DNA of 64,000 bases from CAZLPW01 sp964561495 (GTDB lineage: Bacteria; Fidelibacterota; Marinisomatia; Marinisomatales; UBA1611), in the NCBI GenBank assembly GCA_964561495.1, contig CAZLPW010000004.1, positions 5,498 to 69,497 of the forward strand. The letters are read 5' to 3'. This document shows, one piece after another, positions 26,760-35,823 of this stretch (positions are counted from its first letter, which is position 1; each line of letters begins with the position of its first letter). The notes beneath the pieces were generated by a model that was given only the letters and a program-made list of their open reading frames with translations, ran no database searches and was not told the origin of the DNA. Position numbers and translations under genes: made by a program.

Positions 26760-27971
26760 TTATTTTTTTGTCAAATTGATTAATCTAGAAGCATGCTCTT
26801 TGAAAAATCTAATTGAATTCTCATCTATTTTTTTTAAATGCATTTTATGACCAATAATATTCCAATGATCTATTCTTAATGGTCCAATTGAATACCACTG
26901 CCCTGGTACGAATTGGGAGGTTTCTTCACTAAATGGCACAATTAAATCGGGACCATTATCACCAGTTTTAGGACCAGACATAGAAACAGTATTTACCAAA
27001 CCATCATTTTCATACCAAGTAGAATCGGTTTCCGAACCGTCTCTCCAATACCCTACTCTCTTACCAATTATTCTTGCTCTTGCCTGAATAAGCAAAGCGG
27101 AGCCTTTTTTTGGTGAATGCCAATCATTTTTTTTATTTTTTTCTGTGACCGAAGTAGAAACAGAAAAATAGTAAATACTTTTATCAGCTATAGCATAATT
27201 ATTAATCTCTTTGGCACCTATTAATGATAAGTCCCAAGAACCTATATTCTTTGAATCCCAAACTTTGTGATCACGAATTCGTTCTACATAATGACTCCAA
27301 GATTCATTTTCCTTTCTTGAGAAACCCCACTGCTCTAAATCAAAATCATAAAAATCTGTTCCAATTACCCCCGCCAACCCTATAAAGTACTGTATAAATG
27401 GAAAATTTTTATTAAGATGGTCTACTAAGGTTATTCCATTATGAGGCGTTGATATTGTAGAGATACTATGTATCCAGTTATTATTTACTTCACCCAATAG
27501 TTTAGAACTCTCTTTATATTTTTTCAGACTATCAACAAATATTACATTGTTCAACATATAGTTTAAAACCCTAGCAGTTTGACCTCCCATACTATGTCCA
27601 ATTATATGTATAGGATTATTTTCATCCCACTCTGGAAAAAGCCCATCATAAAATTTTGTTTTAGGTTTTTGTATAATATTATATTTTCTTGAATGCCCTT
27701 TTCCATAATCAACCTGCCCACCTTTTAGTTGATAAAAAACTTCTATTGCTCTATCCCAATTAGAGGATATCGGTCCAACCGAAACTTCAAAAACTTTATA
27801 TCCCTCATTTCTAAGTAAGCTACAAATATCGGAATTTCCGCCCCAATAATTATAATTCCCCATTTCACTAGGTCCCCAACCTAAAAAACCATGTATAAAT
27901 ACAATTGGGTAATTATTTTTACATAATGAAAAACTAACAATCACAAAAAAAATAGAGATATATTTTCTCAT
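26760..27971 (-). CDS. Secreted triacylglycerol lipase, family I.5-like
   Basis: This 403-residue protein has a signal peptide (about 1-17), the oxyanion segment PIVFIHGFLGWG and the nucleophile Ser127 in GHSMGGQTARVL. Asp322 (NDGLVN) and His368 (IDHWNIIGH) are positioned to complete the triad. The motif string EMGNYNYWGG ... VGPISSNWDRA ... GGQVDYGKGH closely follows the Geobacillus/Staphylococcus lipase families I.5/I.6. Three of the four zinc-ligand positions known from Geobacillus lipases look kept (Asp73, His93, Asp246); the second His position is Ile99. It would hydrolyse lipids outside the inner membrane. Confidence 0.85.
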   Translation of the reverse strand: MRKYISIFFVIVSFSLCKNNYPIVFIHGFLGWGPSEMGNYNYWGGNSDICSLLRNEGYKVFEVSVGPISSNWDRAIEVFYQLKGGQVDYGKGHSRKYNIIQKPKTKFYDGLFPEWDENNPIHIIGHSMGGQTARVLNYMLNNVIFVDSLKKYKESSKLLGEVNNNWIHSISTISTPHNGITLVDHLNKNFPFIQYFIGLAGVIGTDFYDFDLEQWGFSRKENESWSHYVERIRDHKVWDSKNIGSWDLSLIGAKEINNYAIADKSIYYFSVSTSVTEKNKKNDWHSPKKGSALLIQARARIIGKRVGYWRDGSETDSTWYENDGLVNTVSMSGPKTGDNGPDLIVPFSEETSQFVPGQWYSIGPLRIDHWNIIGHKMHLKKIDENSIRFFKEHASRLINLTKK

Positions 27972-28876
27972 ATGAAATCTATCTCAAAAGCAACACCATT
28001 GTATAAAAAGCCTGTACCAAGAAAGAATGATGAATAAAGAATTTTAATTGAATTAACATTGTATGCTAAACCAACTCCAGACGCTGCAAAAAATGACTTC
28101 CAAAAACTTTGTCTTGTGTTTTGGTCAATTTTATTTAGAGAACTACCCCACATAAATTCTAAATTAGTACCTATTTGGGCTTTCCCGCCAAAATTTAAAT
28201 TTTCAAACTTATAATCTGAATTAAATACTCCGTCAAAAAAAATTTGCATAGGTAAATACATTAATTTTTTACTTGAACTAATTACTATTTCTTTAGGCAG
28301 TTCGCCCATATTATTGGAATTTTTTGTAAATACCTTCCCTTGATTGTTTAAACTAATTCCTAAATTTGCATCTAAGGGTTTAATATAAAATTGCAATCCT
28401 AGAGAAAATGCAATTGCATTAATTTGGTTTTTTGCTAGGTGTGATTTAAACCAGGAAACTGCAAATCCATATTTCAAATCATCCCATGTTGATCTTTTAG
28501 AGTTATAAAAAGTTATCCAAGTATCAGAAGAGCTATATTTTTCAGTGGGAACAGATTCTGAATTATATCCACGAAACGTACCATATGATAAATTTTGAAC
28601 AGTTAATCCTATTATTCTTTGTCTTCTTGGTAAGGTTATAGCTAAACCTTGTCCCATAATACTAGAAGGATATCGAATTAGACCTGAATAAAATGTTTTC
28701 TTTGATTTTAGCGATGCTGGATTATTGCGATTTGAAAGTGGAGAAAAAGATAAATAGCCTGAACCACCTAAAGCCATTCTATAAGGAGATAACCAAGCTT
28801 TAAAGCCAGGAAAACTTGTTTTAGGAAAAACAAAATTGACTTGTAAATAAATCAATACAAAAAAAAGTTTTTTCAT
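27968..28876 (-). CDS. PorV/PorQ-like outer-membrane protein
   Basis: This 302-residue protein has a signal peptide (about 1-19) and then the pattern YRMALGGSGYLSFSPLSNRNNPASL. That is typical of the PorV/PorQ/UPF0164-type barrel group common in FCB bacteria. The rest is predicted amphipathic strands. Such proteins act in surface attachment of type IX secretion cargo or in lipid/hydrophobe handling, but no other type IX genes are seen here. It overlaps the lipase gene by four bases, which suggests joint expression. Confidence 0.65.
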   Translation of the reverse strand: MKKLFFVLIYLQVNFVFPKTSFPGFKAWLSPYRMALGGSGYLSFSPLSNRNNPASLKSKKTFYSGLIRYPSSIMGQGLAITLPRRQRIIGLTVQNLSYGTFRGYNSESVPTEKYSSSDTWITFYNSKRSTWDDLKYGFAVSWFKSHLAKNQINAIAFSLGLQFYIKPLDANLGISLNNQGKVFTKNSNNMGELPKEIVISSSKKLMYLPMQIFFDGVFNSDYKFENLNFGGKAQIGTNLEFMWGSSLNKIDQNTRQSFWKSFFAASGVGLAYNVNSIKILYSSFFLGTGFLYNGVAFEIDFI

Positions 28877-28880
28877 TATT

Positions 28881-31115
28881 TTATATTAGACTAAGTGGAT
28901 CAAAAAATATTTTAGCTTTATACCCAGTTGAGCCAATATCTGTTTTCAGTTTTTTTATATTATCAATAATAAATTTATGCAAAAGAAATCCATTGGGATC
29001 GATAATTTTATTTGATTTAAATATAATTTGAAATCTATATCTATTTTTCAACTTTTCTAAATAGCATGGGGCTGGTCCTAAAATATCTAGTCCTTTATAT
29101 TGGCCAAAAATTGACGAAGAAAAACTATTGGTTATTTCTTCAGTCTTGTTAAAATCCTTTCCACTAAATTCTATTTTTGCTAACCAGCTATATGGGGGAT
29201 AGTTTAATTCTTTACGTTCACTAAGGGTTGATTTATAAAAATTTTTTATGTCTAATTCAGATACAAATTTAATTACTGGATTTTCTGGCATATAGGTCTG
29301 TAATACAACTTCGCCTAATTTGTCTTTTCGCCCAGCCCTCCCTGAAGCTTGATATATTAATTGAAATATTCTTTCACTGGAACGAAAATCTGGTAAATGC
29401 AAACCTATATCTGCATTAATAATACCTACCAAAGTTGCATTTGGAAAATCTAGACCTTTTGCAATCATTTGTGTTCCCAATAAAATATCAATATTACCAT
29501 CTGAAAATTGTTTTAAAATTTTAGAAATCACTGCCCCTTTTTTACCAGTATCCATATCAAGTCTTTCTATCTTTGCCTTTGGAAACATCTCAACAAGCAA
29601 TTCCTCAACTCGCTGGGTGCCTGTACCAGAATATAAAATTTTATCACTACCACATTGTAAACATTGATCTAATTTTTTTATTACAGAATGACCACAAAAA
29701 TGACAAATTACTTTTGCACCTTGATTATGATAAGTTAAAAAAACTTTACACTGAGGACACATTGATATATCACCACAATCTAAACATTTAATAACTGGTG
29801 AGTAACCTCGTCGGTTATGTAAAATAATTACTTGTTCCTTTTTTAGTAACCGTTCCTCTATTTTATCTTGAAGTAATCCTGAAAAAACTGTTCCAAACTT
29901 TCCAGAGTCTTCTTTTTCTGAACCCATATCAATTACATGAATTTCTGGGTATCTGGCTAAACCATATCTTTTTGGTAAACTAATATATTTAATTTTCCCT
30001 TTTAAATAATTAAAATAGCTTTCCAAGCTAGGTGTAGCACTAGATAAAACTATAGTAGCATTCTCTATTTTTCCTCGCATTAATGCAACATCTCTTGCAT
30101 GATAATGCGGCGAAGGGGTTTCCTGATAAAATGATGATTCCTGTTCTTCATCAACAACTATCAAACCTAAAGAGGACATTGGAGAAAATATTGCACTCCG
30201 TGCACCGATAACTACTTTGATAATACCAGATAAAATTTGCCCCCAGGTGTTATTTCTTTGGGAAAGAGAAAGTTTAGAGTGCCAAAGGGCTACTTTATTA
30301 CCAAAAACAGATTTAAAACGGCCTGATATCTGAGGAGTTAATGAAATTTCTGGTAAGAGTATAATTGCATTAAGACCCTGCTCTAAACAATACTGAACAG
30401 TACCAATATATATTTCTGTTTTACCACTCCCAGTAACGCCATGCAATAAAAAAGAATTATATTTTTTCTTTGAAATAGAAATATTGATTTTATTTACTGC
30501 TTTTTTTTGATCCGAATTAAATTTTATTTTTTTTTGTACAATTGGAAATGAAAAGTCTTTTGTATCCAGCACAATATCTTTTTGAAAAAGAGAAACAAAA
30601 CCTTTTTTCTGTAAACTCTGGCAAACACTTAACGGATTAGACATTAAACCCTTAAGCGTTTTAACCTCGATTGAATCTTTGGATTCGTTAATTATATTTT
30701 GAACTAAATATTGTTTAGGTGACTTTATCTTTAGATGGCTATAATCTCCATTTGAAATTTTCTTAACAAACCATGTTTTTCTTGGGGAGTATTCAGTATT
30801 TATAGATGAAGGCAAAACCAATTTAGCGACTTGTCCTTTTGGTGTAAGATAATAATTACTCATCCACAGAACTAATTTCCATAAATTTTTTGAGAACACA
30901 GGTTTCTTATCAAGAATTTGTAAAACTGGCTTTATTTTACCTTGATATTTTGTTGTTGTTTTTATTTCAGTTATATAACCTTGGGCTTCAGAATTTCGGA
31001 AAGGAACCTTGACCCTAATTCCTATATCAATACCATCTCTAAAACTTTTAGGGATTTTATATACAAAAGTTTTATAACTTGAAATTGGGAAGGTAACGTC
31101 TACAAACATTACCAT
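28881..31115 (-). CDS. priA: Primosomal protein N' (PriA helicase)
   Basis: This 744-residue protein has the PriA N-terminal DNA-binding domain (about 1-110), a helicase core with GVTGSGKTEIY and DEEQ, and a zinc-binding insertion with four CxxC pairs (CLDCGDISMCPQC ... CHFCG ... CLQCG). It restarts collapsed replication forks. ATG at 31115 or 31109 are both possible starts. It lies 57 bases after rplI. Confidence 0.95.
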   Translation of the reverse strand: MVMFVDVTFPISSYKTFVYKIPKSFRDGIDIGIRVKVPFRNSEAQGYITEIKTTTKYQGKIKPVLQILDKKPVFSKNLWKLVLWMSNYYLTPKGQVAKLVLPSSINTEYSPRKTWFVKKISNGDYSHLKIKSPKQYLVQNIINESKDSIEVKTLKGLMSNPLSVCQSLQKKGFVSLFQKDIVLDTKDFSFPIVQKKIKFNSDQKKAVNKINISISKKKYNSFLLHGVTGSGKTEIYIGTVQYCLEQGLNAIILLPEISLTPQISGRFKSVFGNKVALWHSKLSLSQRNNTWGQILSGIIKVVIGARSAIFSPMSSLGLIVVDEEQESSFYQETPSPHYHARDVALMRGKIENATIVLSSATPSLESYFNYLKGKIKYISLPKRYGLARYPEIHVIDMGSEKEDSGKFGTVFSGLLQDKIEERLLKKEQVIILHNRRGYSPVIKCLDCGDISMCPQCKVFLTYHNQGAKVICHFCGHSVIKKLDQCLQCGSDKILYSGTGTQRVEELLVEMFPKAKIERLDMDTGKKGAVISKILKQFSDGNIDILLGTQMIAKGLDFPNATLVGIINADIGLHLPDFRSSERIFQLIYQASGRAGRKDKLGEVVLQTYMPENPVIKFVSELDIKNFYKSTLSERKELNYPPYSWLAKIEFSGKDFNKTEEITNSFSSSIFGQYKGLDILGPAPCYLEKLKNRYRFQIIFKSNKIIDPNGFLLHKFIIDNIKKLKTDIGSTGYKAKIFFDPLSLI

Positions 31116-31172
31116 TTCACATTAAATAATGTAGTTTTTATTAATAGCAACTTATATTGATAATATAACTGC

Positions 31173-31616
31173 CTATGCTTTTATAACATAAACTTTCAAG
31201 TCACCTGACAACTTATCATTTATATCAATTGGAACATGATAAATTCCTAATGATTTTATTGGTTCTTTCAATATAATCGAGCTCCTATCAACATTTATTT
31301 TATTTTCTTCAAGAGCTTTTTGAATATCTATATTAGTTATTGAACCAAACATTTTTTCATCTTCACCAACCTGCGCTGAAATTGTAATTTCTAATTTTGA
31401 AATTTTGTTAACTAAGTTTTGCCCTGCTTCGGTTAATCTTGATTCTCTACGTTCATTTACCCGCTTCCTTTCAATTGAGATTGCTAAGTTTTTTTTCGAT
31501 GCCCTAAGAGCTAATCCTTCTGGAATTAATTTATTTCGAGCAAAGCCTGGTTTAACTTTAACAATATCCCCAGCAGTGCCTAATCCATCAACATCTGATA
31601 ACAAAATAATTTCCAT
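31173..31616 (-). CDS. rplI: 50S ribosomal protein bL9
   Basis: This 147-residue protein begins with the bL9 signature (MEIILLSDVDGLGTAGDIVKVKPG), a long connecting helix and a C-terminal RNA-binding domain, at normal length. It follows rpsR by 24 bases in the usual rpsF-rpsR-rplI order. A GGAG lies about 12 bases before the ATG. Confidence 0.96.
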   Translation of the reverse strand: MEIILLSDVDGLGTAGDIVKVKPGFARNKLIPEGLALRASKKNLAISIERKRVNERRESRLTEAGQNLVNKISKLEITISAQVGEDEKMFGSITNIDIQKALEENKINVDRSSIILKEPIKSLGIYHVPIDINDKLSGDLKVYVIKA

Positions 31617-31640
31617 AATATAAGTTTCTCCTTAAAATTA

Positions 31641-31868
31641 TTAATCATTGGCCCTTTCAATATAGGCCATCAAACCAATTGAACGAGCTCTTTTAATACT
31701 CTTTACAAGTTTCCGATGCATCTTGGAACTTGTCCCAGTTACACGACGAGGCATAATCTTACCCTGATCATTCACAAACCTTCGAAGCAATTTAATATCT
31801 TTGTAATCGATATCAACTATCCCGTTTTCCTTAAAATAACAAAATTTCTTACGATTTTGAAACGTCAT
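31641..31868 (-). CDS. rpsR: 30S ribosomal protein bS18
   Basis: This protein has the bS18 core (IDYKDIKLLRRFVNDQGKIMPRRVTG) and is 75 residues long from the chosen start. I place the start at ATG 31868 because AAGGAG (31876-31881) lies seven bases before it. The alternative TTG at 31886 would place that site inside the gene. The start overlaps the end of rpsF by 20 bases, so the rpsR ribosome-binding site lies within the rpsF acidic-tail codons. Confidence 0.95.
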   Translation of the reverse strand: MTFQNRKKFCYFKENGIVDIDYKDIKLLRRFVNDQGKIMPRRVTGTSSKMHRKLVKSIKRARSIGLMAYIERAND

Positions 31869-32361
31869 TTTTCTGCTCCTTTTCAATTTCTTTTAAATCC
31901 TCTTCTCCTTTTTCTTGTTCATCCGTTTGAATATCATTATCTGGCATTTCAGATGAAGAATTATTTTCATCTTTAGTTAACTCTTCGGTATCATTATTTA
32001 AAACTTGAACATCTTTTTCATCATTCTCTGGTTTATCTGTTTTAGAATTATCATCATAAATTTCTGGTTCAGAATCCAAAGCAACTGTCATATGCCTCAT
32101 AATATGACTATTTAACTTCATCCATTTATTAAAATCAGGCATCTTTTTAGTATCTAGGGATTCAAAATGTAATAAAATAAAAAGTCCATATTTTTGTTTT
32201 TTTATTTGGTATGCCAATCGTTTTTTAGTCCATATATAATGATTAATTATATTTGCATTAAGAAATTCTTTTAATTCTTTTTCAACTTCTTCTTTACATT
32301 TATCTACTGTGCTAGAATCATAATTAGTATTTAGAATATAAATTGTTTCATAGTACCGCAT
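31849..32361 (-). CDS. rpsF: 30S ribosomal protein bS6 with long acidic tail
   Basis: Residues 1-95 form a normal bS6 (RYYETIYILNTNYD ... AYQIKKQKYGLFILLHFE). About 75 further residues follow that are rich in Asp, Glu, Asn and Lys and probably disordered, giving 170 in total. Many bacteria have short acidic bS6 tails, but this one is long. The tail end overlaps rpsR. No ssb gene lies between rpsF and rpsR, where many bacteria have one. GGAG precedes the ATG closely. Confidence 0.94.
   Translation of the reverse strand: MRYYETIYILNTNYDSSTVDKCKEEVEKELKEFLNANIINHYIWTKKRLAYQIKKQKYGLFILLHFESLDTKKMPDFNKWMKLNSHIMRHMTVALDSEPEIYDDNSKTDKPENDEKDVQVLNNDTEELTKDENNSSSEMPDNDIQTDEQEKGEEDLKEIEKEQKNDVSKS
31876..31881 (-). 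promoter_or_regulatory. Shine-Dalgarno site that sets the rpsR start
   Basis: AAGGAG on the minus strand lies seven bases before ATG 31868, within the last codons of rpsF. This is the best evidence for the shorter rpsR start. Confidence 0.75.
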
Positions 32362-32371
32362 ATTTTCTCCT

Positions 32372-34552
32372 TTATTTTAACGCAATCATTGCAATCAGCG
32401 GGGCAATAACAAGTGAAACCACCGACATTAACTTTATTAATATATTTAATGATGGCCCTGAAGTGTCCTTAAATGGATCGCCTACAGTATCACCAACAAC
32501 TGCAGCTTTATGGGCATCAGATCCTTTTTTTAGAAATTCACCATCTACTGTAACTCCTTCTTCTATCATTTTTTTTGCATTATCCCATGCACCTCCAGAG
32601 TTTGATTGAAAAATTGCCATTAAAACGCCTGAAACGGTAACACCTGCTAATAGACCACCTAAGGTTTCAGCACCAAATATAAAACCAACTATAACAGGGG
32701 ATACCACCGCCAAGATTCCTGGCGCAACCATTTCTTTAATTGCAGATTGGGTGGAAATTTCGACACATCGACCATGTTCCGCTTTAATAATCGCATCTTC
32801 ATATATATTTTTATCATCATCATTCCAGTCGCTCTCATTCTTTAAATTCATAAGCTCAAGAGCCTTTTTCAATTCTGGAATATCTCTAAACTGGCGACGA
32901 ACTTCTTCAATCATTGCCATTGCAGCCCTTCCAACCGCACCCATAGCCATTGATGAAAACAAAAAAGGCAGCATTGCGCCCACAAAAAGACCTGACATAA
33001 CCCATGCATTGGTAACATCAATTAAAACCATTGCTGATGATTCAGAAAGCCCATTAGCAATTCGAACATTATAAACTGTAGTTCTAAATGCAGCAAATAG
33101 GGCTAAAGCAGTCAGGGCCGCCGAACCAATAGCAAAACCTTTACCAATAGCTGCCGTTGTATTCCCAACAGCATCAAGCTTATCTGTTCGCTCTCTAACT
33201 TTTTTTGGCAACTCTGCCATCTCAGCTATCCCGCCAGCATTATCAGATATTGGACCATAGGCATCAACAGCTAATTGTATGCCTGTATTTGCCAACATTC
33301 CTAATGCTGCCATTGCAATCCCATACAAGCCAGCAAAATGAAACGCCCCAATTATAGCAGCTGCTATAATTAATACGGGGAGAGCAGTGGATTGCATCCC
33401 AACACCTAAGCCTGCAATAATGTTTGTTGCAGAACCAGTTACAGATTGTTCAGTGATTGATTTAACAGGAGATGTTCCTGTACCAGTATAATACTCTGTA
33501 ACCAACCCAATCCCTAAACCTGCTAAAAGTCCAATTACAGTAGCATAAAAAACACCCATGGCATGAGTTATAGGTAAAAAATAATCTACAAGAAAATAAA
33601 TTACCCCAACCATTATAAATGAAGAACCAAATTCACCAATATTTAGTGCTTTTTGAGGATTCCCACCTTCCTTAACAGAAACCATAAAAGTCCCAATTAT
33701 AGAAACTAAAATTCCAGCGCCTGCAATATATAGTGGCAATAAAACAAAATTAATTCCCTCTGGGACTCCTAGTGTAATATAAAGACTAGCTCCTAGAACC
33801 ATTGATCCAATAATAGACCCAACATAAGACTCAAATAAATCAGCTCCCATTCCAGCCACATCACCTACATTGTCACCTACATTATCAGCTATAGTAGCTG
33901 GGTTTAATGGATGATCTTCAGGTATCCCAGCCTCTACTTTCCCCACTAAATCGGCCCCCACATCAGCCGCTTTTGTGTAAATACCCCCACCAACTCTAGC
34001 AAATAAGGCAATCGAAGATGCCCCTAATGAAAACCCAGAAATTACGTTTAAGACCTTGGTAATATTTTCTTTCTCAATACCATATTTTGACGAATAAAAA
34101 ACAAATAAAGAGCTAAGACCCAACACACCTAAACCTACAACACTTAAGCCCATTACAGACCCACCACTAAAAGCAACATTAAGAGCTCTGGACAAGCTCT
34201 CTCTTGCTGCATTTGTTGTACGATTATTTGCTTTTGTCGCAACTTTCATACCTAAAAACCCTGCTAGACCTGAAGCTAATGCGCCTACCAAAAATGATAG
34301 AGAAATAAACGCGCTAGAATCGTCTCTCCCGTTATTGGCTATTCCCAGAAGGATGGCCACCGCTAAAACAAAAACAAATAATACTCGATACTCTGCTTTC
34401 AAAAATGACATTGCGCCTTCAGAAATACTAGCACCAATGGTTTTCATTTTATCTGTCCCCTGATCCTGTGCTTCAATCCAACTTGTCTTCCAAAAAGAAT
34501 ATAAAAGTGCTATTAAACCAGCACCTATAACAAGCATAATATTATAGTCCAT
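32372..34552 (-). CDS. hppA: Membrane-bound K+-dependent pyrophosphatase (H+- and/or Na+-pumping)
   Basis: This 726-residue protein has about 16 membrane helices. It shows the pyrophosphate-site motifs GGGIYTKAADVGADLVGK, DNVGDNVGD and GDTVGDPFKDTSGP. Ala467 directly after GNTT marks the K+-dependent type (Lys in the K+-independent type). Glu241 in ADLFESYVGS is where Na+-pumping enzymes such as the Thermotoga protein carry it, whereas plant-type H+ pumps have Gly there and Glu one turn later. It uses pyrophosphate to build an ion gradient. It lies between pth and rpsF. Confidence 0.96.
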   Translation of the reverse strand: MDYNIMLVIGAGLIALLYSFWKTSWIEAQDQGTDKMKTIGASISEGAMSFLKAEYRVLFVFVLAVAILLGIANNGRDDSSAFISLSFLVGALASGLAGFLGMKVATKANNRTTNAARESLSRALNVAFSGGSVMGLSVVGLGVLGLSSLFVFYSSKYGIEKENITKVLNVISGFSLGASSIALFARVGGGIYTKAADVGADLVGKVEAGIPEDHPLNPATIADNVGDNVGDVAGMGADLFESYVGSIIGSMVLGASLYITLGVPEGINFVLLPLYIAGAGILVSIIGTFMVSVKEGGNPQKALNIGEFGSSFIMVGVIYFLVDYFLPITHAMGVFYATVIGLLAGLGIGLVTEYYTGTGTSPVKSITEQSVTGSATNIIAGLGVGMQSTALPVLIIAAAIIGAFHFAGLYGIAMAALGMLANTGIQLAVDAYGPISDNAGGIAEMAELPKKVRERTDKLDAVGNTTAAIGKGFAIGSAALTALALFAAFRTTVYNVRIANGLSESSAMVLIDVTNAWVMSGLFVGAMLPFLFSSMAMGAVGRAAMAMIEEVRRQFRDIPELKKALELMNLKNESDWNDDDKNIYEDAIIKAEHGRCVEISTQSAIKEMVAPGILAVVSPVIVGFIFGAETLGGLLAGVTVSGVLMAIFQSNSGGAWDNAKKMIEEGVTVDGEFLKKGSDAHKAAVVGDTVGDPFKDTSGPSLNILIKLMSVVSLVIAPLIAMIALK

Positions 34553-34571
34553 ATACTAGGATTCTCCTTAA

Positions 34572-35126
34572 TTAAGAATTAAAATGATTCATGGTATAAT
34601 CAATACCATGTGTTAATAAAGAATCAATGGCATCAGCTGATTTTTCTAACATTATTTTTACCTCAGATTCAAATTTTGATAAAAAAGGCTTTAAAACATA
34701 TCCCTCAGCAGGTCTCATAATCTCATCAGTTCCTATACCTAATCTAATCCTAGGAAATTCATTAGTTTTCAGATGATAAATAATATTCTCCATTCCTCGA
34801 TGACATCCATCTCCACCTTTTTTTCGGATACGAATTGTACCAAGCGGGAGATCTACGTCATCAACAATTACAAATATATCTTCTGGAAGCAAATTCCAAA
34901 AACTAGAAATATCTTTAACCGCAAGCCCACTTTTATTCATATATGTAGTAGGTTTCACAATCAAAACTTCCTTTCTTTTATAACTATTGTAAACATATTC
35001 TCCTTTTCCCGATTCAAAAGATAAGTTGTATCGCTCTGCGAATGTATTAATCGCCCAAAAACCAATATTATGTTTGGTTTTAGCATATTTATTCCCAGGG
35101 TTTCCTAAACCAATGAAAGCAATCAT
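34572..35126 (-). CDS. pth: Peptidyl-tRNA hydrolase
   Basis: This 184-residue enzyme has the family start GLGNPGNKYAKTKHNIGF with catalytic His19, the MNKSG segment and VDDVDLPLG. It recycles tRNA from prematurely released peptidyl-tRNA. It lies two bases after rplY, the common bL25-pth pair. Confidence 0.96.
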   Translation of the reverse strand: MIAFIGLGNPGNKYAKTKHNIGFWAINTFAERYNLSFESGKGEYVYNSYKRKEVLIVKPTTYMNKSGLAVKDISSFWNLLPEDIFVIVDDVDLPLGTIRIRKKGGDGCHRGMENIIYHLKTNEFPRIRLGIGTDEIMRPAEGYVLKPFLSKFESEVKIMLEKSADAIDSLLTHGIDYTMNHFNS

Positions 35127-35128
35127 TT

Positions 35129-35806
35129 TTAATTTGAATCATCTTCTTTTTCTTTCAAATCTTCAGTCTGCTCAGTAGAATCTCCAGCATCTTCTGATTG
35201 CTCATCAGAGTCCATATCCATTTCATCTTCTTCTTCAATAACCTCTTCCTCCTCAACTGGCATATGTATTGAGACTACATTTATTTCTGGAGGGGAAGTA
35301 ATCATTATTTCATCGCTAGGAGCTATTAAATCAGAAACACTACACGAATTGTTAATTTCCAGATTAGAAACATCAAATTCAATCTGCTCTGGTACTTCAG
35401 TGGGAAAACATTGAATTTCAACTTGATTCAAGGATTGAGTTAAAACTCCTCCCTCTTTAACACCAATAGCTTCACCAGTAAGAGTTAAGGGAATTACAAT
35501 AGTGATTTTTTCGGATCGTCGAACACGCATCAAATCAATATGTATAATTTCATCGCTCACTGGATGAAATTGAATTTCTTTTATCATAGAATATTGTTTT
35601 TCACCATCTAATTGAATTTCAAAGATTCTTTGACCAGAATTAATTGCTTTATTTATAATAATTTTGTTTATCTCAATATTCTCCGTTGGCTCACCTTTAA
35701 AGTATAAAACACCTGGAATTACTCCTTCTCTTCGAAGTGACTTTGCTCCTCTTGTCTTAGTTAAAGATCTATTATTAATTTTTAATTCGTAGTAGGAAAT
35801 TCCCAT
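35129..35806 (-). CDS. rplY: 50S ribosomal protein bL25 (CTC form)
   Basis: This 225-residue protein has the bL25 domain (about 1-95, with KSLRREGVIPGVLY), the TL5/CTC beta domain (about 100-180) and an acidic, probably disordered tail (about 185-225). It binds 5S rRNA. An AAGGAG lies about ten bases before the ATG. It sits between prs and pth, a common arrangement. Confidence 0.95.
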   Translation of the reverse strand: MGISYYELKINNRSLTKTRGAKSLRREGVIPGVLYFKGEPTENIEINKIIINKAINSGQRIFEIQLDGEKQYSMIKEIQFHPVSDEIIHIDLMRVRRSEKITIVIPLTLTGEAIGVKEGGVLTQSLNQVEIQCFPTEVPEQIEFDVSNLEINNSCSVSDLIAPSDEIMITSPPEINVVSIHMPVEEEEVIEEEDEMDMDSDEQSEDAGDSTEQTEDLKEKEDDSN

Positions 35807-35823
35807 ATTTTCAACGCTCCTTT

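Noticed and set aside
31849..31886. Frameshift joining rpsF and rpsR
   Set aside because: Both proteins are complete, and rpsR has its own Shine-Dalgarno site and ATG, so the overlap is natural.
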